Of a stretch of 46,973 nt of DNA, positions 18,006-26,465 are shown piece by piece. Location of the stretch: positions 1-46,973 of the forward strand of contig JAUSAX010000129.1 of NCBI GenBank assembly GCA_030652315.1, given 5' to 3'. The notes under the pieces are model-generated. The model was not told the DNA's origin and did not search any database. It was given only the letters and a program-made list of their open reading frames with translations. The stretch is from Afipia sp. Lineage in GTDB: Bacteria > Pseudomonadota > Alphaproteobacteria > Rhizobiales > Xanthobacteraceae. Both the position numbers and the translations under genes were made by a program. The first letter of the stretch is position 1, and every line of letters starts with the position of its first letter.

Positions 18006-18929
18006 TCAGACCTGAAGCGTATCGCCGCCCTTGAGGTCGAGGATTTCCCGCGCCTCATCCGGCGTCGCCACCTCAAGCCCGAGACCCTCGATGATCTTGC
18101 GCGCGAGACGCACTTGCTCGGCGTTGGACTCCGCCATGCGGCCCGGCGCCGCCCACAGCGAATCCTCCAGCCCGACGCGGATGTTGCCGCCCATCGCCGC
18201 AGCCATCGCCGCGATCGGCAACTGGTTGCGCCCGGCCCCAAGCACCGACCAGACGTATTGATCGCCGAACAGCCGGTCCGCCGTGCGCTTCATGTGCAGC
18301 ACATCTTCCGGATGTGCGCCGGTGCCGCCCTGCAAACCAAACACGGTCTGCACGAACAGCGGCGCCTTCACCAAACCCTCATCGAGAAAATATTTCAGAT
18401 TATAAAGATGCGCGGTGTCATAGCATTCGAACTCGAAGCGCGTGCCGCTTCCCGACAGCTTTTCCAGCACATATTCAATGTCCTTGAACGTGTTGCGGAA
18501 CACGATGTCCTTGTTCTCGACGTGCTTGCGCTCCCACTCGTGCTCAAAGGTATTGAAGCGCTTGAGCATGCCGAAGAACGCGAAGTTCATCGAGCCCATA
18601 TTCAGCGAGGCGACCTCCGGCTTGTAGAACTCCGCCGGCCGCACGCGCTCATCCACCGTCATGGTCGGCGAGCCACCGGTGGTCAGATTGATCACCGCGT
18701 TGGAGCGTTGCTTGATGATCTTGAGGAACGGCGCGAACGCCTCCGGGCTTTGATCGGGCTGACCGGTTTTCGGATTACGCGCATGAAGATGCACGATGGC
18801 AGCGCCCGCTTCGGCGGCATCAACGGCGGCATCGGCGATTTCCTGCGGCGTCACCGGCAGCGCCTTGGACATCGACGGCGTATGGATCGCGCCGGTCACA
18901 GCGCAGGTGATAATGACTTTGCGGGGCAT
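18006..18929 (-). CDS. Beta-keto acid cleavage enzyme (BKACE, DUF849 family)
   Basis: 307 aa, the usual length for the family. Zn-binding His47 and His49 lie in VHLHARN, with INLTTGG, the conserved GMLKRF region, GAGRNQLP and the GLED motif (RVGLEDSLW) toward the C-terminus. BKACE enzymes take a beta-keto acid plus acetyl-CoA and give acetoacetate plus a CoA ester; the founding member (Kce) acts in lysine fermentation and others act on 3-dehydrocarnitine. Here it lies 39 bp after a 3-hydroxyacid/acyl-CoA-type dehydrogenase that could make its keto substrate, and downstream of a transporter. The substrate is not readable from sequence; dehydrocarnitine is a candidate. Confidence 0.9.
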   Translation of the reverse strand: MPRKVIITCAVTGAIHTPSMSKALPVTPQEIADAAVDAAEAGAAIVHLHARNPKTGQPDQSPEAFAPFLKIIKQRSNAVINLTTGGSPTMTVDERVRPAEFYKPEVASLNMGSMNFAFFGMLKRFNTFEHEWERKHVENKDIVFRNTFKDIEYVLEKLSGSGTRFEFECYDTAHLYNLKYFLDEGLVKAPLFVQTVFGLQGGTGAHPEDVLHMKRTADRLFGDQYVWSVLGAGRNQLPIAAMAAAMGGNIRVGLEDSLWAAPGRMAESNAEQVRLARKIIEGLGLEVATPDEAREILDLKGGDTLQV

Positions 18930-18968
18930 GTTCTTGTTCCTCTTGCTTGCAGGTCGGGTGTTTCAAAT

Positions 18969-19907
18969 TCAATCGGTCTGTTTGGCCTTGTGCGCGGCCA
19001 GCGCCGCGAGCCGCTCGTTGCGGCGGGCCGTCAGCTTGGCGACTCGCTCCGGCGTCGGCTGATGCGGCCATGCCGCGATCACGCGATCCACATTCGGACT
19101 TTGGTAAACTTCGGGGCCTGCGGCTTCCGCCGCCAGTTCTTTATAGAAGCCAGTGTAGCGCGCGCAGTAGTCCGGAATGCCGCCCGGCGCGTTGAGTTCG
19201 ATGGTCTCAAGCGGCCCCATGAACGACCACCGCGTCCCGAGACCGTCCTTGACGGTGTGGTCGAGATCTTCGGCGGAAATATAACCCTCACCCACCAGAC
19301 GAAACGCTTCCGCCAGCAACGCGCCTTGCAGGCGGTTGAGCACGAAGCCGTTGATCTCCTTGCTGACCGTGACCGGCACCTGGCCGATCTCGCGATAGAT
19401 TTCGCGCGCGCGGCTGATCGCCTCGGGCGAGGTCCACGGCGCACCGCACAGTTCGACCAGCGGCACCAGATGCGGCGGGTTGACTGGGTGGCCGACAAGA
19501 CAGCGCGCGCGGCCCTTGAGATTCTCGGTGAAGCGCGACGCGACGATGGCCGACGTGGACGACGCCAACAGCGCATCCGGTGGTGCGAGACGATCCAGTT
19601 CGGCGAAGAGCGCGATCTTGTCTTCGACCTTTTCGGGGCCGTTCTCCTGCACGAACGAAACGCCATTCACCGCGTCCGCAAGACTTGAAGCGACCGAAAT
19701 GCGCGCGGCAGCACCGTCCGGATCGTCGGCAAGTCCATGGCGGGCCAGTGCACGCAGTTCGTCGTGGATCAGGCCGGGTGCCGCGCTCAAGGTGGGCGCA
19801 TGCGGATCGGAGAGCCGCACGCTCCATCCCGCACGCGCGAAGATCGCAGCCCATGCGCGGCCGATCAATCCTACTCCGACAATGGCGACAGCTTTTTTGT
19901 TCGGCAT
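18969..19907 (-). CDS. 3-hydroxyacyl-CoA / carnitine-type dehydrogenase (NAD-dependent)
   Basis: 312 aa. The Rossmann motif GVGLIG sits at residues 11-16, followed by the ENGPEKVEDK and ASSTSAI segments. His140 lies in GHPVNPPHLVPLVELC, the catalytic His-containing signature of the 3-hydroxyacyl-CoA dehydrogenase superfamily. The short form and the sequence around VNPPHL match the L-carnitine dehydrogenase / lambda-crystallin branch, which oxidises free beta-hydroxy acids. Paired with the BKACE enzyme, it would supply the beta-keto acid. Betaine-CoA thioesterase, usual in carnitine pathways, is not in the window, so the substrate stays open. Confidence 0.87.
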   Translation of the reverse strand: MPNKKAVAIVGVGLIGRAWAAIFARAGWSVRLSDPHAPTLSAAPGLIHDELRALARHGLADDPDGAAARISVASSLADAVNGVSFVQENGPEKVEDKIALFAELDRLAPPDALLASSTSAIVASRFTENLKGRARCLVGHPVNPPHLVPLVELCGAPWTSPEAISRAREIYREIGQVPVTVSKEINGFVLNRLQGALLAEAFRLVGEGYISAEDLDHTVKDGLGTRWSFMGPLETIELNAPGGIPDYCARYTGFYKELAAEAAGPEVYQSPNVDRVIAAWPHQPTPERVAKLTARRNERLAALAAHKAKQTD

Positions 19908-19925
19908 ACGTTTTGTCTTTCGCCT

Positions 19926-22460
19926 TTACAGCCACAGCACCTTGCGGCGCAGGTCGAGATCGTCGCGCAGCGCCTTCGAAGGGCCTTCGTGAATGATGCG
20001 CCCGCGCTCCAGCGCCACCGTCGTATCCGACAGAGCCAGCGCGAGATCAAGATGGTGATCGACGATGATAATCGCGACCTCCTTGCGCAGCCGGTCGAAC
20101 GCCTCGAACAGTTGCTCGACCACGGCGGGCGCCAGTCCCTCGAACGGCTCGTCGAGCAGCAGCACCCGCACGTCGCCGGACAGCGCCCGCGCCACCGCCA
20201 CCATCTGCTGCTCGCCGCCTGAGAGATAATCCGCCGGGCTGTCGAGCCGCTCGCGGATGCGCGGGAAATATTCGTAGACGCGCTCACGGGTCCAGTGCAC
20301 GCCGTTGCCGGTCTGCCGTTTGAGCCCGCCGAGTTCGAGATTGTGCTCGACGCTCATGCCGGCAAACAGCCCGCGCCCCTGCGGCACGTAACCGATGCCG
20401 AGCCGCGCGCATTCGGCCGACGAGCGGCCGGTTAATTCGGCATCGGCCAGTTTGATCGAGCCTTGCGACGCCGGCGCGATGCCGACCAGCGTCTTGAGCA
20501 GCGTCGATTTGCCCGCGCCGTTGCGGCCGAGCAGCGCAATGATCTCGTTGTTGTGCAGCGTGAACTTCACGTCGTTGAGAATGTGGCTCTTGCCATAGAA
20601 CGTATTGACGCCGTCCACCGTCAGCAGTGCGCTCGCCTTGGCCGAGGTTTCGCGCGGCTTCGCCGCCACGGCGGCAGCCCCCGAGCCAATGTAGATCTCC
20701 TGAACCTTCTTGCTGCTGCGCGCATCTTCCACAGTACCGTCGAGCAGCACGCGGCCTTCGTTCATCACCGTCACATGATCGGCGAGCGCAAACACCCGGT
20801 CGATGTCGTGCTCCACCAGCAGCACCGGCAGATCCGACGAGATGCGCTTGATGATCGCGCCGATACGCTCGCGCTCTGCCGCCGCAAGTCCCGCCAGCGG
20901 CTCATCCAGCAACAGCACGCGCGGCGCGGTGGCCAGTGCCACGCCCATGTCCAGCAGCCGCTGGCCGCCATAGGACAGCGCGCCCGCTTCCGCCTTCTCG
21001 ATTCCTGCGAGACCGAGATAGCGAATGACCTCGTCGGTCTCGCGGTTGATCGCCTCGATGGACTTCGCATTGGTGAAAGGGTCGAACCGGCGGGGGTGAC
21101 GCGCCTGCACGGCAAGCCGGATATTTTCGCCGACACTCAATTCTGGAAACAAATTTGTGATCTGGAACGAACGGCCAATGCCGGCGGCGGCAATCTCCTC
21201 AGGCGAATGTCCGGCGATGGGCTTGCCCATCAATGTCGCTTCGCCTTCGTCCGGCGGAAACATGCCCGACAGCAGATTGAACGCCGTGGTCTTGCCAGCA
21301 CCATTGGGACCGATCAGCGCATGCAGCGTCTTGTCCGCGATGGAAATATCGATGCCCTGCACCGCCTTGATGCCGCCGAAACTTTTCACCATGTCGCGTG
21401 CGGCAAGCACCGGGCCTTCAATCGTGGTTTTAGGCCGCAGGAATTCGGGCAGCGGCAGCGCCTCGATCTTGCGCGCCGACATCGCCGCGTCTTCGATGAC
21501 TTTCTTGCGGAACGGCGCAATGAGCTTCTCGCCGACGCCGATCAGGCCGGTCGGCGAAAACACGATGAAGCCGACGAACACCAGCCCCAGCCAGAGCAGC
21601 CAGTTCTCGGTGTAGATGCCGAGAAATTCGCGGAACAGAATAAAGAACAGCGCGCCGAGCGCAGGCCCGAGAAAGCTCCGCATGCCGCCGATCACGACCA
21701 TCGCCAGCAACTCGCCGGAGAACGCCACCGAAATCGGATCGGCCGAGGTCATGCGGTTCTTGTAGAGCAGCAAAATACCCGCAAGCCCGGTCAGTGCTGC
21801 GGAGAGCACGAAGGCCGCGAGCTTGTAGCGATTGGTCGGATAGCCGAGAAACCGCGCGCGCTGTTCATTCTCGCGGATCGCCACCAGCACCGAGCCGACG
21901 GTCGAGTTATGGAACAGCCACAGCAGCACCATCACGCCGAAAGCGATCAGCGCAACGAACCAGTAATAGGTCGTCGATGAATCGAGATTGAACCCGGCAA
22001 TCGAGGGCCGGACGATGCCGCCGAGGCCGTTTTCGCCGCCGGTCACGTCGGTCCAGCGGAACGACACCGAATACAGCATCGCGGCCAACGCCAGCGTCAG
22101 CAGCGAGAAATACACCCCGCGCCGCCGCAGAATAAGAAATCCGAACGGCACCGCGACCAGCATAACAATGACAATCGCGCCGATGGTCGGGCCGAAGAAC
22201 GAATCGGGCATCAGGTTGCGCTGGAGCAATGCCGCGGCGTAAGCCGCAAGCCCGAACCATGCGCCGTGACCGAACGACACCAAGCCTGTATGGCCAACGA
22301 GAACATTCAGCGCCATGCAGGCTATGCCGAACACCACGACTTCCGTCGCCGACGTCATGGTGAGGCCGAGCGCAATCAGCACCGGCGGCAGCACCAGCAG
22401 GCCGATTGCGGCAACGACCAATTGAACAGGAATTCGCTTGAGCATGGCGAACGACCTCAC
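19926..22460 (-). CDS. LivM-LivG-LivF fusion: branched-chain-type ABC permease with two ATPase domains
   Basis: 844 aa in one open frame. Residues ~10-320 are a LivM permease with about eight to ten helices (GHTGLVSFGHGAWFG near 56-70). Residues ~350-590 are a LivG ATPase: Walker A GPNGAGKTT at 384-392, signature LSYGGQR, Walker B VLLLDEPLAGL. Residues ~611-844 are a LivF ATPase: Walker A GRNGAGKST at 645-653, signature LSGGEQQ, Walker B VLLLDEPFEGL. These three are normally separate genes; a LivM-LivG fusion is known, and the triple form is less usual. The GTG start overlaps the LivH stop by 4 bp; ATG 22445 is an alternative. With LivH and the binding protein it makes a whole importer. Confidence 0.9.
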   Translation of the reverse strand: MRSFAMLKRIPVQLVVAAIGLLVLPPVLIALGLTMTSATEVVVFGIACMALNVLVGHTGLVSFGHGAWFGLAAYAAALLQRNLMPDSFFGPTIGAIVIVMLVAVPFGFLILRRRGVYFSLLTLALAAMLYSVSFRWTDVTGGENGLGGIVRPSIAGFNLDSSTTYYWFVALIAFGVMVLLWLFHNSTVGSVLVAIRENEQRARFLGYPTNRYKLAAFVLSAALTGLAGILLLYKNRMTSADPISVAFSGELLAMVVIGGMRSFLGPALGALFFILFREFLGIYTENWLLWLGLVFVGFIVFSPTGLIGVGEKLIAPFRKKVIEDAAMSARKIEALPLPEFLRPKTTIEGPVLAARDMVKSFGGIKAVQGIDISIADKTLHALIGPNGAGKTTAFNLLSGMFPPDEGEATLMGKPIAGHSPEEIAAAGIGRSFQITNLFPELSVGENIRLAVQARHPRRFDPFTNAKSIEAINRETDEVIRYLGLAGIEKAEAGALSYGGQRLLDMGVALATAPRVLLLDEPLAGLAAAERERIGAIIKRISSDLPVLLVEHDIDRVFALADHVTVMNEGRVLLDGTVEDARSSKKVQEIYIGSGAAAVAAKPRETSAKASALLTVDGVNTFYGKSHILNDVKFTLHNNEIIALLGRNGAGKSTLLKTLVGIAPASQGSIKLADAELTGRSSAECARLGIGYVPQGRGLFAGMSVEHNLELGGLKRQTGNGVHWTRERVYEYFPRIRERLDSPADYLSGGEQQMVAVARALSGDVRVLLLDEPFEGLAPAVVEQLFEAFDRLRKEVAIIIVDHHLDLALALSDTTVALERGRIIHEGPSKALRDDLDLRRKVLWL

Positions 22461-23335
22461 TCGAAGCGGGTGATGCGCTCGCCGAACAGGCCGCGCGGCC
22501 TGAACACAAGCACCAGAAGCATGAGAAGATAGATCGCCGCAGTGGACGCCGCCGAGTAACCGATGCCGACCATCACGCCCTTCACCAGTCCGACCAGCAA
22601 CGCCGCAACAACAACGCCCCAGAACGAGCCGAGGCCGCCGATCACCACCACCACGAAGGCGGGCGTGATGATCTCGTTGCCCATCGCCGGATGCACCGCG
22701 TAGATCGGCGCCAGCAGCACGCCGGCCAGGCCCGCAAGGCCGATGCCGAGCGCTGCGACCGCCGCCATGTAAGGCTGCAACGAAATCCCGAGCGCACCCA
22801 CCATGTCAGGGTTCTGTACGCCGGCCTGCACGACGCGGCCGAACGCCGTCAGCCGCAGCAGCACCCACAGTCCCGCGACGCAGGCGGTGGCGATGCCGAG
22901 CAGCACGACGCGATAGAACGAATAGATGAAGGTGCCGACGACGACCTGCCCGCGCAGCGCGTCCGGGATCGAGTACGACAGCGGCGGCGCGCCGAAGATC
23001 ATGCGGAGCAACTGTTCGGCGACCATCGCGAGTCCGAACGTCAACAACAGAGAAAGAATGGGATCGGATCGATAGAATCTGCGGAACAGCAGGCGTTCGA
23101 TGACGACGCCCAACAGCGCCACCGCCACCGGCGACAGGATCAGCGCGCCGCCGAACCCGAGATAGGGCGAGATCACCAGCGTGAGATAGGCGCCGATGGC
23201 AAAGAACGCGCCGTGCGCCAGATTGACAATGCCGCCGAGCGAAAAGATCAGCGACAGCCCCAGCGCGATCAGCAGATAGTAGACGCCATCGAGCAGTCCA
23301 TTGAGGATCTGCTGTGCGAGCAGAATGCCGGACAT
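22457..23335 (-). CDS. LivH permease of a branched-chain amino-acid-type ABC importer
   Basis: 292 aa, typical LivH length, with about eight hydrophobic helices. It has the family signature near the N-terminus (LNGLLDGVYYLLIALGLSL, then GIVNLAHGAFFAIGAY). It forms the second half of the membrane channel with the LivM domain of the fused protein, to which it is translationally coupled. Liv-type importers carry many compounds besides branched-chain amino acids; the neighbouring enzymes point to a beta-hydroxy acid here. Confidence 0.92.
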   Translation of the reverse strand: MSGILLAQQILNGLLDGVYYLLIALGLSLIFSLGGIVNLAHGAFFAIGAYLTLVISPYLGFGGALILSPVAVALLGVVIERLLFRRFYRSDPILSLLLTFGLAMVAEQLLRMIFGAPPLSYSIPDALRGQVVVGTFIYSFYRVVLLGIATACVAGLWVLLRLTAFGRVVQAGVQNPDMVGALGISLQPYMAAVAALGIGLAGLAGVLLAPIYAVHPAMGNEIITPAFVVVVIGGLGSFWGVVVAALLVGLVKGVMVGIGYSAASTAAIYLLMLLVLVFRPRGLFGERITRFE

Positions 23336-23402
23336 TGTCGTCGCCCCACAGTCAATGGGCCACGCGCCACGCGCGTGCCGGGAAACACAGGATAAGAAGG
23401 GT

Positions 23403-23431
23403 GCGATCCTCCGAATGCCCCGGAGGATCGC
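23403..23431 (-). promoter_or_regulatory. Intercistronic stem-loop after the binding-protein gene
   Basis: Perfect 11-bp arms GCGATCCTCCG and CGGAGGATCGC around a 7-nt loop lie 13-41 bases past the binding-protein stop and about 70 before livH. There is no clean T-tract. Such structures often protect the 5' mRNA so that binding protein exceeds permease. Confidence 0.6.
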
Positions 23432-23443
23432 TTCAAGTCAGCT

Positions 23444-24700
23444 TTAGCTTGGGAACGTGCAGCTGTTCTCTTCCTTGGTTGCCGCGATGACCTCAAGGTC
23501 CTCGTTCGGTCCGGGCACGGGACCGCTCGACGAGAAGATGTCCCACTGGTTCTTCACCTGAGCCGCGGGCAGCGCCTTCACCGCGTACATCTCCTGCATG
23601 AGCTGATGGTCCGAAGCGCGGAAATAGCCCGGCCGCGTTTTCAACAGATCGAACTTCGCACCCTTCTCGAAATGCGCGATGATCTTGGTCGAATCCGCCG
23701 ACTTCAGATCGTTGACCGCCTGGGCGACGATCTTGGTGGCGATGTAGTCGCCCCACGCCTGGTTTTCCGGCGGCTTGTTGTACTTCTTCGTGAAGGCTCC
23801 AACGAAAGCCTTGGAACCGGGCGTATCGATGAGGTGATGCCAGACCACAGGCCATGTACCGACGAAATTGCCCTTACCCGCCGCCCACGCCAGCGCGGTG
23901 TCGAAACCGAAGCCGCCGACCGGATAGGTCAAGCCGAACTCGGCATATTGCTTGAGGAAGTTCGTGATCTGGTTTCCGGCGAGATTGATCACGACGAGGT
24001 CCGGCTTGGAATCGCGGATCTTGAGCAGATATGCCGAGAAGTCCGTGGCGTCGGTCGGCACCAGATCGTCGCCGGCGAACTGGCCGCCATTGCCTTCCAT
24101 GAAGCGCTTGGCGACGCGCAGCAGATCGTGACCGAATGCGTAGTCGGCCGTGAGCGAATACCACTTCTTGCCCTTCACCAGCCCTTCCTGAAGGAACGAG
24201 CGGCCGACGGTCTTCACATACATCGAGTTCTGCGACTCGACGTGGAACATGTAGCGCTGGCAATCCTTGCCGCGCAGTGCATCCGAGTTGCCGCCGGTGT
24301 TGATGAACAGCGTCTTGTTGCGCGAAGCAACCTGCGCGATGGTGAGACACGACGCCGACGAAATTTCGCCGATAATACAGGCGACCTTGTCGCGCTCGAT
24401 CATGCGCTCGGCCTTGGTCGAAGCGGTCTGCGGATTGACCGAGTCTTCCTTCAACAATTCGACCTTGCGGCCCATCATGCCGCCGGCGGCATTGATTTCC
24501 TCGACCGCGAGATCGGCCGCCATCACGGCGTATTCGCCGAGCGGCCCGAGAAAGCCGGTGCGCGGCGTCAGATGACCGATGCGGATGACGTCGGCGGATT
24601 GCGCGCGCAGGATCGACGGCGCGGAGATTCCGGACACGACTGCAAGACCGCCCGCGGTCTTGAGCAATGTCCGTCGCGTGAACTTGTCCTTGAATGACAT
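23444..24700 (-). CDS. Periplasmic binding protein of a Liv-type ABC importer, Tat signal
   Basis: 418 aa. The N-terminus is a twin-arginine-type signal (TRRTLLKTAGGLAVVSGISA), unusual for a binding protein but common in this group of bacteria. The mature part is a type I periplasmic binding fold of the LivJ/amide family: TPRTGFLGPLGEYAVMAADLAVEEINAAGG near residues 45-75, IGEISSASCLTIAQVA, then a bilobed body ending in SCTFPS. It would capture the substrate and deliver it to LivH/LivMGF. The gene leads the operon, opposite GntR. The ligand is unknown. Confidence 0.92.
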   Translation of the reverse strand: MSFKDKFTRRTLLKTAGGLAVVSGISAPSILRAQSADVIRIGHLTPRTGFLGPLGEYAVMAADLAVEEINAAGGMMGRKVELLKEDSVNPQTASTKAERMIERDKVACIIGEISSASCLTIAQVASRNKTLFINTGGNSDALRGKDCQRYMFHVESQNSMYVKTVGRSFLQEGLVKGKKWYSLTADYAFGHDLLRVAKRFMEGNGGQFAGDDLVPTDATDFSAYLLKIRDSKPDLVVINLAGNQITNFLKQYAEFGLTYPVGGFGFDTALAWAAGKGNFVGTWPVVWHHLIDTPGSKAFVGAFTKKYNKPPENQAWGDYIATKIVAQAVNDLKSADSTKIIAHFEKGAKFDLLKTRPGYFRASDHQLMQEMYAVKALPAAQVKNQWDIFSSSGPVPGPNEDLEVIAATKEENSCTFPS

Positions 24701-24786
24701 GAGCTTCCTCCCTGTGACGGCCGCGTTTTGCGGCGCTTATTTCCGGTCCTGCGTCGCGCCGCTTGCGGGCGCTTATATCGCTTGCC

Positions 24787-24801
24787 GTGATCTGAGATCA
24801 C
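24787..24801. promoter_or_regulatory. Perfect palindrome in the liv/GntR divergent promoter, candidate GntR operator
   Basis: GTGATCT-G-AGATCAC, a perfect 15-bp palindrome with a single central base, lies 86 bp before the binding-protein ATG and 82 bp before the GntR ATG. FCD-type GntR dimers bind sites of this size. It would let one repressor control both transcripts. Confidence 0.55.
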
Positions 24802-24883
24802 ACTTAGACTGACAAACGATCCCGAGCTTGTCGAGTCCCATGTCTCATTTTTTTGTTTTTGCACGTCCACAGGATATCCGGTC

Positions 24884-25585
24884 ATGACCCGACCCGCTGC
24901 GCTAAGTCTGGTGGAGCCGCTCGACCGGCAGACGCTGGGCGATCGCTCCTATGCGCAACTCTCGGATCTTCTGATCTCCGGCCGCATGGCACCGGGCGAA
25001 AAACTCTCGCTGCGCGACACGGCGGGAATGCTCGGAGTCTCTATTATGCCGGTGCGCGAAGCCGTGTCGCGGCTGGTAGCCGACGGCGCGCTCGAGGTCA
25101 CGCCGAACCGCGCGGTGCGCGTGCGATTGATGACAGCGGCGCAGTTCCGCGATCTCACACAGGCGCGCATCGCAATCGAAGGTCATGTCGGCGCGGCAGC
25201 GGCGCGAAACCGCAACGACAAGGACCTGAAGGCCATCGCGAAGACGGAAGCGGCGATGCGCTCCGAAAGCCGTGCGGCGAAGCCGGACCTGCCGCGGGCG
25301 GTCGAACTCAACAAGTCATTTCATTTCGCGGTGTATGAGGCCGCGCACTCCCCCACCCTTGTCGAAATCATCCGCGCGCTGTGGCTCAAGGCCGGCCCGG
25401 TGATCAATCTCGATTTGCGCGCCAATCCCGAGCGGCTGGCGAAGGGCGATGCGGTGCGCTTCCACGCCAAGGTGCTCGCTGCGATCAAGGCTGGCGACGA
25501 AGCCGGTGCGCGGGAGGGAATTGCTGCGGACATTGCCAACGCGGCGGAGGTCATTCTTTTGCGCGGCGGCCTCGCTGAACCATAA
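24884..25585 (+). CDS. GntR-family regulator, FCD (FadR-C) type
   Basis: 233 aa. The winged helix-turn-helix occupies about residues 17-85: SYAQLSDLLISGRMAPGEKLSLRDTAGMLGVSIMPVREAVSRLVADGALEV, the canonical GntR signature. The C-terminal FCD domain (about 90-225) is all helical and has metal/ligand-type Asp and His residues (RIAIEG, NKSFHFAVYEAA, FHAKVLAAI). FCD regulators sense carboxylic acids. It is divergent from the Liv operon and precedes the SDR gene by 21 bp, so it likely controls both in response to the imported acid or a product. Confidence 0.92.
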   Translation: MTRPAALSLVEPLDRQTLGDRSYAQLSDLLISGRMAPGEKLSLRDTAGMLGVSIMPVREAVSRLVADGALEVTPNRAVRVRLMTAAQFRDLTQARIAIEGHVGAAAARNRNDKDLKAIAKTEAAMRSESRAAKPDLPRAVELNKSFHFAVYEAAHSPTLVEIIRALWLKAGPVINLDLRANPERLAKGDAVRFHAKVLAAIKAGDEAGAREGIAADIANAAEVILLRGGLAEP

Positions 25586-25606
25586 CAATCATCGTCTGGA
25601 GATGGC

Positions 25607-26383
25607 ATGAACCTCGACATCAAAGGATTGCGCGTGCTGGTAACGGCGGGCGCCAACGGAATCGGGCTTGCCATTGCGCGCGCTTTCGCCGGCGAAGGCG
25701 CCAAGGTTCATGTCTGCGATGTAGATATTGAGGCGCTCAAAGCACTGAAAGCGGGCGATCCGACGCTAACGCAAACGGTCTGCGACGTTTCCGATCGCAC
25801 TGCCGTGAAATCGCTGTTCGCCGAGGCGACCACTGCTCTCGGCGGCCTCGATGTGCTGGTCAACAATGCCGGTGTTGCCGGACCGACTGCGAAGGTAGAC
25901 GAGATGAATCCCGAAGACTGGGATCGCTGCCTTCAGATTTGCCTGACCGGACAGTTCAATTGCGCCCGGCTGGCGGTGCCATTTCTGCGCAAAAGCAAAA
26001 ATGCATCCATCGTCAATATCTCTTCTGCGGCCGGGCGCCTCGGCTTTGCGATGCGGACGCCCTATGCGGCGGCCAAATGGGGCGTGATCGGATTTTCGAA
26101 ATCGCTATCCATCGAACTGGGCCCGGACAACATCCGCGTTAACGCGATCCTGCCCGGCCTTGTCGCCGGCGACCGGCAGCGGCGCGTGCTGGAAGCCAAG
26201 GCGCAGCAGCGCGGCGTCTCGTTCGCGGCGATGGAGAAAACCGCGTTCTCCTACACCTCGATCAAGGATTATGTCACGTCGCAGCAGATCGCTGATCAGA
26301 TCGTCTTCATGTGCAGCCCGAAGGGCCGGACCATTTCGGGCCAGGCAATCTCGATCTGCGGTGACACGCAAATGCTCGGCTAG
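25607..26383 (+). CDS. Short-chain dehydrogenase/reductase (SDR)
   Basis: 258 aa, classical SDR length. The nucleotide motif is TAGANGIG (residues 13-20), with NNAG at 86-89, catalytic Ser140 in NISSAAG, and Tyr153/Lys157 in YAAAK. Asp40 after the second strand suggests NAD rather than NADP. It follows GntR at 21 bp with a GGAG ribosome site and is convergent with nap. It probably oxidises a hydroxyl group of the compound handled by the Liv/BKACE locus, or a later intermediate. The substrate is unknown. Confidence 0.9.
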   Translation: MNLDIKGLRVLVTAGANGIGLAIARAFAGEGAKVHVCDVDIEALKALKAGDPTLTQTVCDVSDRTAVKSLFAEATTALGGLDVLVNNAGVAGPTAKVDEMNPEDWDRCLQICLTGQFNCARLAVPFLRKSKNASIVNISSAAGRLGFAMRTPYAAAKWGVIGFSKSLSIELGPDNIRVNAILPGLVAGDRQRRVLEAKAQQRGVSFAAMEKTAFSYTSIKDYVTSQQIADQIVFMCSPKGRTISGQAISICGDTQMLG

Positions 26384-26465
26384 GCGATAGACCTCGCCGA
26401 GAACGTTATCGCGCTCCACGAGGTATCTCCGGCAGCCGGACTGTGACGTATCTTGGCCGGGCCCC

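Noticed and set aside
17724..19688. 654-aa plus-strand frame
   Set aside because: It lies opposite the well-supported BKACE and dehydrogenase genes and overlaps the AraC gene; its sequence is Arg/His-rich as expected for an antisense frame in high-GC DNA.
20463..21980. 505-aa plus-strand frame
   Set aside because: Antisense of the LivM-LivG-LivF fusion; no domain and unusual composition.
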